Position numbers and translations under genes: made by a program. From positions 69,170,641 through 69,234,640 of the forward strand of contig CM055313.2 of NCBI GenBank assembly GCA_029255685.2: a stretch of DNA of 64,000 nt. Reading direction: 5' to 3'. Shown here piece by piece: positions 32,756 through 44,600 of this stretch (positions are counted from its first letter, which is position 1; every line of letters starts with the position of its first letter). The DNA is from Silene conica (taxonomy: Eukaryota; Streptophyta; Magnoliopsida; Caryophyllales; Caryophyllaceae). The notes beneath the pieces were generated by a model, which did not search any database, was not told where the DNA came from, and saw only the letters and a program-made list of their open reading frames with translations.

Positions 32756-33553
32756 GAGTGCTGGGTCAATAAAAATGGTGTCGAGAATGAGGAAAGGGAG
32801 GAGGAGGCCATGGTGGATGCCATGGAGGATTATAATAACAGTGTTGAAATGGAGGATGTGCAGGGAGTTGGGGGGACTAGGATTATCAGAACTGAGGAGG
32901 AGTTGATTCAGGCTGGCAGAGATTTGATAAGGAAGACTCCCTTATGTCTGATTAATAAGGATGAGGAGTTTTCTGCATCAGCAAAGAAATTGGAAGATAT
33001 GGCTAGAGTTGCAGGAGCGGGATCTGGTATAGGTGACTGCAAGGGAAAGGGCAAGGTCCAGGAGGAACAGCTGATGCAGGTTCTTGGAATATACAAGGAA
33101 GGGAACATTGTAATGGTGACTTCTGTGAAGGAGGATGAGGGGGCTCAGCCGTGGGGGAGTGGATTGTTGGAGAGCGCGTCTGAGGGCCTTGGAAGCATAA
33201 AAAATATGTTCTCTAGGGCAAAAACTAATGCCCTAATCAGGAATATGGAGTTTTCCATGAAGCAGAAGTTTGCTAGTGAAGCTGAAAATTACATGGTGCC
33301 TGCAGGAGTTCTGGATTCTAGGGAACGTGCGCAGAGGTACCTTTCGATCATGGGAAAGAGGAGATGTATGGAGGTGGGTGATGCTTCAGATGGTCGTGCT
33401 GAGGATGGAGAAAGCTATGGGAAATCAGGTGGTTATGGGTTCCGTGTTCATGTACCCGAGGTGGAGATGGATGTCTCAAGCGAATCAGAATCTGTTGGCA
33501 ATGACAAGGGAGTTGCGGAGGTTGGCCCTTCCCAACCTCCTCGTGATGAATGA
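32756..33553 (+). pseudogene. LINE ORF1 C-terminal part
   Basis: This frame is open up to the TGA at 33551-33553 and is acidic and Gly-rich, typical of the variable tail of plant L1 ORF1. The nucleic-acid-binding N-terminal part is missing because of the truncation. The start before 32756 is host DNA read in frame by chance. Confidence 0.65.
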
Positions 33554-36500
33554 AGGGTATGATGTGGAATTGTAGGGGTCTAAATAACACGCTCGCCCCT
33601 ATCATTCCGAAGCTTAGAGCGTTAATTAGTACTACTTCTTATGATTTTATCTATCTAATGGAAACAAAATGTAATATAAATAAAGTTAATGGCCTGTTTA
33701 GGTCATGCGGGTTTAGTAGGTCGGGTGGGGTTAATGCGTGTGGGGCATCGGGAGGCCTGTGGGTGGGTGGGAAGCCCGAGGCCAGCATGAGTCTTGTTAT
33801 GGCTTGTGCTAATTTTGTCATTCTGTTTTTCGATAAGTATTATGATCGGGCTTTCTATGTGGTTTTGTTGTATGGTGCGTCAAAGGTGAATTTAAGGAAG
33901 GGTGTTTTCTATTCGTTGGGCGTTTGGTTGGACTCGTTTTCTTTGCCTTTCATTATTATAGGGGATTTTAACCAAGTGGAGTATGTGAGTGATAAATTAC
34001 GCAAGAATCAGAAGTCGATTGATGGTGCTCTGGATTTTACTTTCTGGAAGATTGAATTTGAGCTCGTTGATATTAACTTCAAAGGCCCAAGGTATACGTG
34101 GTGTAACAATAGGGTTGGACAAAGCCGAGTCTACGAACGTCTGGATAAGGCTTTAGGATCAAAGGATTGGTTGCTTGTGTTTCCTGATACAGGTGTCCGA
34201 CATTTTCCAATTCAATTTTCTGATCATGCACCGATTGAAGTCGATTTTTGCCTACTTGAAAACGGTGTGCGTAGGTCATATCGAGTTGATGCATGGACAT
34301 TGGACCATCAAGAATGCATCGACTTGATTAAGGAAAGTTGGAGAGTTGGTATGTGGGAATCGCCATGTTTTAGGTTGACGAGAAAGTTATCCAAAGCTCG
34401 TGGAGTTATAAAGAAGTGGACTCCTGATAAGAAGCAGATCTGGAAACGTTCTTGGGATGATTTTAATGAGCGTTTGGATAAGGCCCTTGACATTGCATTT
34501 ATAACTGGGGATGAGCGAGAATATCTTGCAGTGCATAATGATTTGGTTAGTTTATCTGAAGCGGCAGCTAAATACTGGAAACAAAGGGCCAAAGTGAAGT
34601 GGATTGTGGATGGTGATACTTGTACCAAATTCTTTTTCAACTGGGTTAAGTCTTTTTCAACTGGGTTAAGGGACAGACAAGTAGAAATTTCATTTATGGG
34701 GTTAAGGATTCTGATGGGATTTGGGTTTATGACTCACAAAAAATGCGAGGTGTTTTTGAAGATTCCTTTCGCAAGCTGTTTAATCCGGAATGGGATGATA
34801 CGGCGGATGGGGAGCGTGAACAAGTGATTCAGAATGTGGTAAGGGATGTCAAACGTAAGGTTAATGAAGCCGACTTGGAAAGGCTCTCACAGCCTTTCAC
34901 AAAACAGGGTGTGCGAAAAGCGGTGTTTCAAATGGGAGCTTTGAAGGCACTAGGACCTGATGGTATTCCAGGGGTTTTCTTTCAAAAGTGCTGGCATTTT
35001 ATATAGGGTGATGTCACTAGGGCGGTTATGGATACGCTTAACTCTGGAAGGGTTTTGAAAGAAATGAACAGGACATTCATAGTGCTTATTCCAAAGTGTG
35101 AGCATCCAGAGTCTGTGGGAGATTATCGTCCAATAAGCCTTTGTAATGTCATCATGCGGATTATTTCAAAATGCATTGCCAATAGGATAGTAGGGGTCAT
35201 GAAGTATTTGATTGGTGACTTTCAGAATGCTTTCATCTCTAGACGACAAATTAGTGATAATATTCTACTGGCAAATGAGGCTATTCATAGGATAAATTCG
35301 AATAGGTATGTACGGTCCGTTTGCTTATAAAGCTGATATGAGCAAAGCATATGATAGGGTACGATGAGATTTTTTAGAAGCTGTGTTGTGTAAGTTTGGG
35401 TTCCCATCTAGGTTGATTGATTTAATTTTGGGTACTGTCACTACAGTATCATATGAATTGTTGTTCAATGGAGGACCGTGTGAGCAGTTTATACCAAGGT
35501 GTGGACTTAGACAAGGTGATCCTCTATCGCCGTATCTTTTTATCTTGTGTATGGAGGTTCTGTCTGCAAATGTGGGCGTTAAAGAGGAACATGGGAAGAT
35601 TCAGGGCATTTATTTGGGGAGATCAGCGCCTGCTTTATCGCATCTCTTATTTGCTGATGATTCAATTTTTTTCCTTAAGAATAAAGGGAATGGCTGCGAT
35701 GAATTACAGAAGACGATTGGTTCTTATTGTAAAGCGTCGGGACAGATTCTTAATGAGGACAAGTCAGGAATTCTTTTCAGTCCGTCGATGACCGTAGTGG
35801 GGGCAAGATTTTGTTTGAGATCTTTTCGTATTAAGCAGAATAAGGGCATTGGTAAATATTTGGGGATTCCAACGGAGTTTCAGGGATCGCGGCAAAATAT
35901 TTATAACGGGCTTGTGGAGAATGTGGTAAAACAAATTTTGTCCTGGAATGGTATTTTTCTATCTGCAGCAGGAAGACTTGCTTTGATTTTGTCAGTACTA
36001 TCAAATATTTCTATTTACTTTCTATCGGTTTTCAAAATTCCGGTAAGTGTGGCGACAAAGATTAATGCTTTGTTGGCGCAGTTTTGGTGGTCTGGGCATA
36101 AATCACAGCGGGGTATCCATTTCTGTAGTAGAAATTTTCTTGCTTTACCTAAATCTCGTGGAGGACTTGGGATCAGAAATGTGGAGTGTATGAATCAAGC
36201 TCTTCTGGCTAAGAATGCGTGGAGAATGGTCAGAAATCAGGAAACTTTCTTTAGCAAGGTTTTTCGAAATTTAGTTTTGAAAAATAGTGATCCGCGAATG
36301 GGATTGGAGTCACGTGGTGCTTATGGGTGGTCTTGGGGCTCACGCAGCATTATTCATGGTTTAGAGCTCATTAAGGAGAAGGTGGGGTGGAAGCCTGGCA
36401 TTGGTTCATCTTTGAATGTTTGGATGGTTGAATGGGTGGATGGGGATGTCCCGGAGCCCAGGTCGGTTATGCTGTCAAGAGACAACACTTTTTTGTCAGA

Positions 36501-37715
36501 TCTGCAAATTGGAGATTTGATGATGAATGAAGGGGAATAGGATGCCGTGAAGATAAGGAATGTTTTTGAAGAGGATAGTGCCATTAATATTTTGGCTCAA
36601 CCAATATGCTCTTCCCAACTATAGGATGAAGTTTATTGGTTGGGTACATCTTCAGGGGAATACACAGTTAAGAGTGGGTATGACTGTCTTTTTAAGGAAT
36701 GGTTTGACCGGAAAAAAACAAATAGAGATGGTCGAAGGTTAGAGATTGTCACGCAGGGCTTTTTAAAGAAGAAACTGTGGAAGCTACCGGGTCCACAGAG
36801 TTGGAAAATTTTGATATGGAAAATTGTGACAAGCTCTTTGGCAATTGGGGATGAGTTAAGGAAACGTGGTATCATTACAGATAGTATATGCTGTTTTTGT
36901 GATGCTGCGATTAATGAGAGTCTGCATCATCTTTTTAAAGACTGTCAGGTGGTCAGACGCATATGGAAGGGGTCAGTTTTGGGTTTAAGTTGTGTGGGAA
37001 CCGAAAGTACTAATGTCAGTGTTTGGATCGTCAATTGGATTGATTTCTTTGGTAAGCAGGAGGATGGGATGATGATGTTGGTTAACTTTCTGGCTATTAT
37101 ATGGCAAATATGGATAACAAGAAATAACAAATTTTTTAATGGAGAACCTTTTCATCCACCTGCTTTCTTTTTGAAGATTCAGAATTTGGTGGCTCTAGCT
37201 CTACAAGCTATGGAGAAGGAAAAGGTTAATAAGGTGGAAAAGGGATGGGGGACTGAGAATTGCCTTAACAAGGATGATGGGCTGAGGAATTCGGTTCCTT
37301 TCTTCATTATAGGGCAGGAGCATTCAATGGCCAGTTTAGGGTAAGGTGGATGCTGCATGGTATCGTAAAGACCATGCATCTGTGGGTTGGGTCTTGTATG
37401 ATTAGCGATGGGAGGGTCATAGATGAGGACTTCAAGGCTATTTCTGCTGAATCGGCTATGCAGGCAGAAGCACAAGGCATTCTGGAAGTTGTTTCAAGGG
37501 CTAGGTATTTGAATTTATTACATCTTAGTGTCCTTTCGGATTGCTTGCAGATTATTAAGCAACTTGCCGGTGTGGAGGAGAGACATCACCAAACAAGAGG
37601 AGTTATTGCAGATATCCTGGAAAATGCGAAGTCGTTTCATTGTCTGTCTGTTAGTTTTATCCCTCGATCTCTTAATAAGCGAGCTCACAATGTAGCTCGA
37701 TTAGCTTTGTTGTAA
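33550..37715 (+). pseudogene. LINE ORF2: endonuclease, RT, zf-RVT, RNase H (inactivated)
   Basis: The ATG at 33550 overlaps the ORF1 stop (ATGA), a usual plant L1 arrangement. The AP-type endonuclease shows MWNCRGL, METK, GDFN and SDHAPI (33562-34240). An exact 20-bp tandem duplication (34631-34650 and 34651-34670) shifts the frame. RT follows in pieces: ALGPDGIPGVFFQKCW, a TAG at 35005, DYRPISLCNV, then KADMSKAYDRVR with TGA replacing an expected Trp near 35366, then LRQGDPLSPYLF and LLFADDS (catalytic DD near 35655). zf-RVT lies at 36640-37344 and RNase H at 37350-37715 (SDCLQIIKQL). At least four lesions make it a dead copy. Confidence 0.9.
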
Positions 37716-37813
37716 TAGGTTCTTTTACGGCTGTCAAAAAAAAAAAAAAAAAAAAAAAGTATAACTTGGGTTCAAATACCGTCAGCATCACCAAGTATAC
37801 AAAATTTATGTAT

Positions 37814-40699
37814 TTACCAATAATCTCTACATGAACATGATCCATCCTTAAAATGGTGGAACCTCTTGTTATCTCTTACAACAATCTCCCTTTCACAAAC
37901 TGTAGACACCAATTTAATTGCATTATGACAATCACTGCATATTCTCAGATTCTTGCAAATCCTCAATGTTACACCTTTATTAGTATTCAGCAAACCGAAA
38001 CATACTGCTAGTTTCTCACTATGCCCTCTTAGCACATCTACCTTTTCGTCTTCTCCTAGGTCGTGAAGGACCGAGCTAGTATCGGGGATATACCCGATAC
38101 TTCTAATCTTCTTCTCTATCTCGACCCACATTTCTCGAAGTTTTTCTGATTTAGGGAGCGGGTAATCCCCTACGACAAAGTTATGAATCTTTCCTTTATA
38201 TTCGAGCCAGCTACATCCAGCATCCTTCTGAAGACCTTTCTCCCTCATTTTCACCCTCAAATTTCTAACATCATCCCATTTTCCTGCTTGAGCCAATAAA
38301 TTTGATGCTAATACATAGTTTTCAGCCCGGTTTGGGTCTAACTCGAGTAGTTTTTTGGCTGCTAGTCTTCCTAAAACAATGTCACCATGGATTCTACAAG
38401 AACTGAGAAAACAGCTCCATATTTTAGAGTCGGCTTTCATCGGCATGCTCTCAATAAGGTTTAATGCGTCATGTAGTTGACCAGAACGAGCTAGCATGTC
38501 CACTACACAAGTATAATGCTCCAACTTGGGCTCTAAACCATATAAATTATCCATATTGTTCAAGTATTCGAGACCCTTCTCGACAAGCCCAGCATGGTTA
38601 CAGGCAACCAGCAATCCAACAAATGTCAAGTGATCTGGGTTTAGTCCAGATCGTCTTTGCAGCTGTTCAAACAGCAACAAGGCCTCATTCCCATGTCCAT
38701 GGTATCCGTATCCTGAAATCAAGACATTCCATGATGCCAGATCCTTCTCGGGAAGGCTTAGGCGGTCAAAGAACCTGTGGGATAGTCCTAAGCACCCACA
38801 TTTCGCATACATGTCTATCAGGGAACTAGAAATAAACATCTGTTTCGTTAGATGAGCTCTTAATATAAATCCATGTATTTCTTTCCCTATCCTCAAGCAA
38901 GGAAGTTGTGAACAAGCTGCAAGAAGACTTGTAATCGTGATCGCATTGGGCTGGATTCCTTTCTCAACCATATGACGGAAAATATCCAAAGCTTCAATTG
39001 GACTACCCTGTTGGGAATACCCGGAAATCATTGCATTCCAGGCTACCAAGTTTTTGTTCTCTATTTGATCAAATACGGACCTACAATAATTCAATTTATC
39101 ACACCGAATGTAAAATGAGAGTAGTGAAACACTTATGAATGAGTCCTTGTCTAAACCATTCCGAAGCACAAATCCATGAATTTCTTTGCCAGATGACAGT
39201 AATCTTAGTTCAGAACAGGCTAGGATTAGACTATTTAGGCTAAACAGATCCGGATTTAAGCCTAAAAATTTCATTTCGAGGTACATGTTAATGGCCTTTC
39301 TTGGATCCCCATATTGTGCATAGCCATCAACAATGGCATTCCAAGAGTTAATGGTCTTGGTCTCTATTCCACGAAAGATAGGATAAGCATTAGCTAGTGA
39401 CCCACATTTTGCATAGGCTACAATAAAAGCATTAGGCACATACTCGCCATGAAAGAATCCATGTCGGATTGAGTAACCATGAAGTCCCTTTAAGCTCATC
39501 AGTTGTGACTTCTTTCTGAAAGCTGGTAAAACATTCAAAATGGTTACATCATTCAACTTTATACCATCTCCCTCGATCTGCATTCTCTTCAAAAGATCAA
39601 ACGTCGTTAATTCATCACCATCCCTAGAACAATTCCAGATACTGGAGTTCCAGGATACTGTGTTTCTATTTTTGTTCTTTTCAAACAAGGTTCGAGCAGA
39701 AAATGAACACTCACATTTCGCATACATGTCCATTAAGGCATTGTTCACAGTTACCTCGTTACTGAGACCAAATTTTACAGTAAAACCGTGAATCATCATT
39801 CCCATTTCAAGGTCTCTTTTCCCTGCACAAATTGGTAACAATGTAACTACTGTCGTTACGTCTGGAATCAAGCAATCCTCATCCTCAAGCATCTGTAAGA
39901 ACAAATCAAAGCTTTCGTCTTGAAACCCATTTTCAGCAAAAACACGAATCATGGTATTCCAAGAAACTAAATTCCTGACAGGCAACTTCTTAAACAACTT
40001 GAGAGCATCTGAAAGCAGCTCAAACTTGCCATACATCATAATCAGTGCATTTCCAACAAACAAATCCAATACCAACCCTAGTTTCACCGCTAATCCATGA
40101 ACTGTCTCTCCAAAACCGACATTCTGAAGCAAAGCACATGACTTAATGACACAAGGCAAAGTGTAATTATCAGGGTTCAGCTCAGTCTCAGATAGCAACT
40201 TACAGAACATGAGCATTGCATCAGAGTAGAATTCATATTTACTGTAAGTACTAATAATTGCATTCCACAGAAACAAGTTGTTTTGTGTGTGTAAGCGATC
40301 AAAGACGATACGAGAATCGAGAGGATATCCACATAATGAGTACATTGTGATAAGATGGGTATGAAGATGAAGATCATTACTGTAATGAGTAGTGACAAAT
40401 TCATGAAGTTTTCTGCCAATTTCAACATTTCTGTGTTGCCCACATAAGTGTATCAAGAATGTAACATTCTCATATATTTCAACTGAATTATTAGTGGCTA
40501 ATTGTTGATTAATGAAGCTAAGTGCATGATTAAGATTGTGGGATTTAGTAGAAGAGGTAAAAAGATTAGAGCATAGGGGTGGATTAAGAAGAAGATTGTG
40601 TTTTTTGTAGAATAGTTGGTGGGTAAACGAGTTGGGGAAGAATATGTGGTGGGTTTGATAAGATGATGCGATAAAGGGTGGTAATATCATCATATGCAT
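37814..40699 (-). CDS. PPR-DYW protein, At1g18485-like (organellar RNA editing factor)
   Basis: This is a single uninterrupted exon of 961 residues, as usual for PLS-class PPR genes. PPR motifs recur through the protein (for example VSWNTMIRVFAENG, MYAKCG.L..A, AWNAMISGYSQQG). It closes with E/E+ motifs and a complete DYW domain: the deaminase signature HSEKLAVCFGLL, CSDCHNAIK, then SCSCRDYW-stop. It aligns over nearly full length with my recollection of Arabidopsis At1g18485 (about 970 residues). Such proteins bind organelle transcripts and direct C-to-U editing; target and organelle are not deducible here. The Ser/Thr-rich, Asn-rich N-terminus fits a targeting peptide. An ATG at 40693 is an alternative start. 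The LINE lies just beyond the stop. Confidence 0.95.
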   Translation of the reverse strand: MHMMILPPFIASSYQTHHIFFPNSFTHQLFYKKHNLLLNPPLCSNLFTSSTKSHNLNHALSFINQQLATNNSVEIYENVTFLIHLCGQHRNVEIGRKLHEFVTTHYSNDLHLHTHLITMYSLCGYPLDSRIVFDRLHTQNNLFLWNAIISTYSKYEFYSDAMLMFCKLLSETELNPDNYTLPCVIKSCALLQNVGFGETVHGLAVKLGLVLDLFVGNALIMMYGKFELLSDALKLFKKLPVRNLVSWNTMIRVFAENGFQDESFDLFLQMLEDEDCLIPDVTTVVTLLPICAGKRDLEMGMMIHGFTVKFGLSNEVTVNNALMDMYAKCECSFSARTLFEKNKNRNTVSWNSSIWNCSRDGDELTTFDLLKRMQIEGDGIKLNDVTILNVLPAFRKKSQLMSLKGLHGYSIRHGFFHGEYVPNAFIVAYAKCGSLANAYPIFRGIETKTINSWNAIVDGYAQYGDPRKAINMYLEMKFLGLNPDLFSLNSLILACSELRLLSSGKEIHGFVLRNGLDKDSFISVSLLSFYIRCDKLNYCRSVFDQIENKNLVAWNAMISGYSQQGSPIEALDIFRHMVEKGIQPNAITITSLLAACSQLPCLRIGKEIHGFILRAHLTKQMFISSSLIDMYAKCGCLGLSHRFFDRLSLPEKDLASWNVLISGYGYHGHGNEALLLFEQLQRRSGLNPDHLTFVGLLVACNHAGLVEKGLEYLNNMDNLYGLEPKLEHYTCVVDMLARSGQLHDALNLIESMPMKADSKIWSCFLSSCRIHGDIVLGRLAAKKLLELDPNRAENYVLASNLLAQAGKWDDVRNLRVKMREKGLQKDAGCSWLEYKGKIHNFVVGDYPLPKSEKLREMWVEIEKKIRSIGYIPDTSSVLHDLGEDEKVDVLRGHSEKLAVCFGLLNTNKGVTLRICKNLRICSDCHNAIKLVSTVCEREIVVRDNKRFHHFKDGSCSCRDYW

Positions 40700-41671
40700 T
40701 ATCTTCTAATCAAACAATTGTAAGAGTCACTTTGTTGTGGAATTTAGGGACTAGACATTGATGTGTAATTCAGTTAAGCTGGAGTATTATTTGTAGTTCT
40801 CTTCACTCACCACTCGTAGTAGATAAGTCTTTTACTCCGTCCGAGTTACAATGTTGGTTTTGTTTCAGTGTCAGGTAAGGTGTTTTGTGTGGTTTAGAAT
40901 CATTTCTTTATTTTTATGCAAAAAACAAACAAACCAACATCTCCACTTTTCATAAATTTATGTACTTACCAAAATACCGTAATTAAGCTTCACACCTTTT
41001 TCAGCACTAAAAAGGCAAAAGGTACAAAGTAGATAAGGGTATGACGGTCATTTAATTGATCAAAGGCAAAAGATTTAAGGAAACGTAACCAATCAAATGG
41101 AACGACCTCTAATAGAAACCCTAACCAATTCAATGGAATTGGAGGATGAAGTTCGAAAATGATGAATTATGACTGAGTTTTTACTCATTCACTTACCAAT
41201 TTACGATCCTTTTCAAATACTCCCCGTTCTCATAATCAAATATGCTCATTGTCAATGAGGCCGGATTCAACCAAGATTCCTTGGCCCCTCGAATTACAAA
41301 ATAGTAGAACACGCTTATCAGCCCGATAAATTTAGAATCACACTTTCTTAGCAGCAGGAAAAAGAATCACAACTGGAAATTGTTATATTGATTGAAAATT
41401 CTGAGCTAAAGATTTATTTTGTATCGCAAATCAATACACCGGTCTAAGTTACAAGCAATATCTTCTATGAACAATGTCAACATTCTATAGCAGATGTTTA
41501 AATTACTAACAGAAGCATTTTAGCAGTAGCAGTAGCAGTAAAGAACACCTCTGAACTACACAACAAAAATCTAATCCCACAAAAATAATCTTGTCAAAAG
41601 TAAACATAGGGACATGATATGATAAGGATATAAGACCAGATTGGGAAACCCGCCACTTATGAGAGACCGTC
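40700..41671. other. Intergenic: PPR promoter side and kinase 3' side
   Basis: There is no gene. A CTCCGTCCGAG fragment near 40836 resembles the edge of a Stowaway-type MITE without a partner. The kinase 3' UTR should run left from 41671. Confidence 0.5.
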
Positions 41672-44600
41672 TTAACTTTTAGCGTACTTGGATATCAGCT
41701 TGTCAACGTGAATGACAATGTCATCAATTCGTGGTCGGACAGTTGGCTGGGGTTGAAGCATCCAGGTCACAAACTGGTGGAGTGCATCAGGGTATGGGGT
41801 CTTGGGTCCTGTTGGCCATTTTACCTGAGCGTTTACCACCGCTAATTGCAGGCTTCCTCCAGCTTCTCCTAGTGCATACTCGAAGGGAGAGACGCCATAC
41901 CTACAGGCGGCATTAAAGGTGAGACAAAGGTTCACTTGAACATAGACCACACCTGGCTCATAAAACCCAATCCAACCTCTACTTAAGAGTCATGAATTAA
42001 GTAATTTTGACCCGTGGTCTATGATCACTCCAACCCAAAACAACCCACAAATTCATGGTTATTTTACAGGAAAAAAAGGTAAATGAGGCTAATTGAATTA
42101 AATAAGCTTATTAATTTACCCAGGGGAGGGGTTAAAGCACAGAAATTTTGCATACCAACTAATATATGCCGAGGCCAGACTAACATTCAAATTTATAGAT
42201 CATTTCATACGGCACTATATGGTTCACCAATAGATGAAATATGAAACTTATGAATTAAGTAATTAACATGCAAAATTAGATTGCACAAGATGTTTGGGCT
42301 GTTATTCAATAAATTATGGATAGACACATACATTATTGCATACAATGTGCATCCTAGTGACCAAATATCAGTTCGTTCATCAATGTCACAATTGCTTGGA
42401 CAATCCCACAGCTCAGGAGCACGATACGGAGCAGAGCAGTGTTCAGAGGCCCATTCCTGAAAAATGAAATTGTAGGCTGTTAGCATCCTAGGGTATAGTC
42501 TAATTTTTCAAGCCCAATCCTGATGTAGGTTTATAATATTTTTGATTAGGAGTTTCTCACTCTATTCAAGTTTTCCAGTATGCCCTTCACATATTTGGAA
42601 AATACTGTTAATCAAGGGAATGGAGGGAGTATGATTTAAATGCTGAGCTCCCGAGCATACTGATGTAAGTAACGGCAATTAAAGGCAGCCTCAATGGAGT
42701 GTCAGAAAGTTCTGTTGGAAAACATTTCCCAACTGTGTCTCTTACAGTAAAGTGGTTTCATATGACGCAGATGGAAATCAAGCTGTCCATCAGCTGGCTA
42801 TTAGAAACTGGGGAACGAGAGGATAGGATTTGGTTGGTTGAGGGTACAAATGCCACTGAACAATTTGTATCAGTGCGTACAAATCCGCTTTCTTTCAAAA
42901 AAAAAAAAGTAAGCCTCTTACAGTAGCGAAACTGATTTCCCAACAACGGAGTCACCAAAGATGTACTAAGACCCCAGTAAAAGGTATGAAAGATTACACT
43001 TGCTGGAGGATTACAGTTACAGCAATACTTAGCACGTGCAAGAATTAGCAAGAATCTAAGCTACAAAGTACTGTCCAAACAAAAAGATCGATCACTTTAC
43101 ATTTAGGGTTTATTTTCATGAAATTATCAAAAATTCGTCTTGATATATCTCCAGTTATACTAAAGTTGCACGCCAATTAACCCTTTCCAATTTGTTTCTT
43201 ATAAGAGAAGGTATGAACTATGAAGAATATGCAACATTGGAATTGCAACATTTTTCAAAATCATCCTTGTATATTTTTGACAAACGTGGCAAATTCAATG
43301 AAAAGGAGGGAGTAGCATTTAAGGTGAAGTGGTGAAATCAATGGGGATTGTGATGGTCCTTTTATGGGATGGTAGAGCATAATTAATTACGCACTCGATG
43401 AGAACAGTAAGTAAAAACATTTCTATCAGAAGTCAAATCAGTTTTAGAATTTTAATTAAGAGAGTAAATATGCAAGGATAGCATCTCTGAAGAAAACCTG
43501 CCACACAATCAACACAATGGATCTAAGTTTTACGAATTAGCAAATGAATAAATATAATTATGAAAATGGATAGAGGAAATTCAGGAAGCACCTGAAGCTG
43601 CAGAGCTTCCGTGCGTGACCGAATTTGTCTTCGTGCAGGACGAGCACTTCCAAAATCCATAAGAATGGCAACAGGCACCTGTCCTTTTATGTGAGTGATC
43701 AAAACATTCCCTGGTTTGACATCATTATGTGCATGTGGTGGATCAAAATTGTGCATATGCTTTAATCCTGCACAAAGCTGAGCCACAATACATTTCAGCT
43801 AAAACTTCTTCATAGAAGAATGAAGGATGAAATTTGCCAGATCTTTTGACAAGCATTAATGATAAGAAAAATGCTAATTTGATTGTGAGTCGCTAAAAAT
43901 TACCAAGTAGAGATGTCAATGAAAACTATGACATGCTTTAAGCCTTTAACCCTCTACAAGTTTACAACTTTGACAGACAATGTATCACAAGGCACTACGA
44001 TCGCCTGCTGTATGCTTTTCCCATATTGATATGCTGAATTTTAACAGCAGGCCTCTTGTGTTTATGGATTATAATGGAATAAATCAAAATGGCTCAATAA
44101 AGTGGTTACGCTTCTTTCTTTTGTGAAGTAGCGGTCCTTCGATGCAGTTCTCAGCGCAATTTTCATATTGGGTCATTCGAAAACAGCCTCTTTGTGTTGC
44201 TAACACAAGGGTAAGGCTATGTGAAGTAATTAATAGATATCATCCAAGGTTACCTGTCGAAATATTTGTAGAACGTCCAAAGTCGAGAAAAACTCCTTTT
44301 TAGCTTTCATAGCTGTCGCATTGTCCTGTAGAGTTCCATCCAAATGAACTGGAAAAAGTAGATATGCCTCATGTTTCCAAGATTGTTCCGGAGTAGCCTA
44401 GTCGGGAATGAAATAAGTTGTATCAACAGCCAAAACTTCGATGGGGTACGATATCGAGCATTTAACAGAAACAAAATTACAATAGAAGACCACCACATTA
44501 TTCTGAAACTGTAGTTCGAAATATGAGATTCTATAGACCACAGCAGTAATTCTATCATCCAAGACCACTGAAACAAGGGGTACATGCAATTCTTACCTTA

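Larger units (their letters stand above)
32756..37758 (+). mobile_element. 5'-truncated L1-type LINE with poly-A and 13-bp TSD
   Basis: GTATAACTTGGGT occurs at 32743-32755 and again directly after the poly-A run at 37759-37771, which marks the element's ends. The order is the C-terminal part of ORF1 (to 33553), endonuclease, RT, zinc-binding zf-RVT region, plant-type RNase H and poly-A. It starts within ORF1, so it is 5'-truncated. Several stops and shifts in ORF2 make it inactive. It landed about 40 bp downstream of the PPR stop codon. Confidence 0.93.

Noticed and set aside
42747-42930. Possible SINE with an A-tail in kinase intron 4
   Set aside because: CTCTTACAGTA occurs on both sides, but on the right it is separated from the A-tract by GTAAGC, and no tRNA-like A/B boxes were found; too weak to call.
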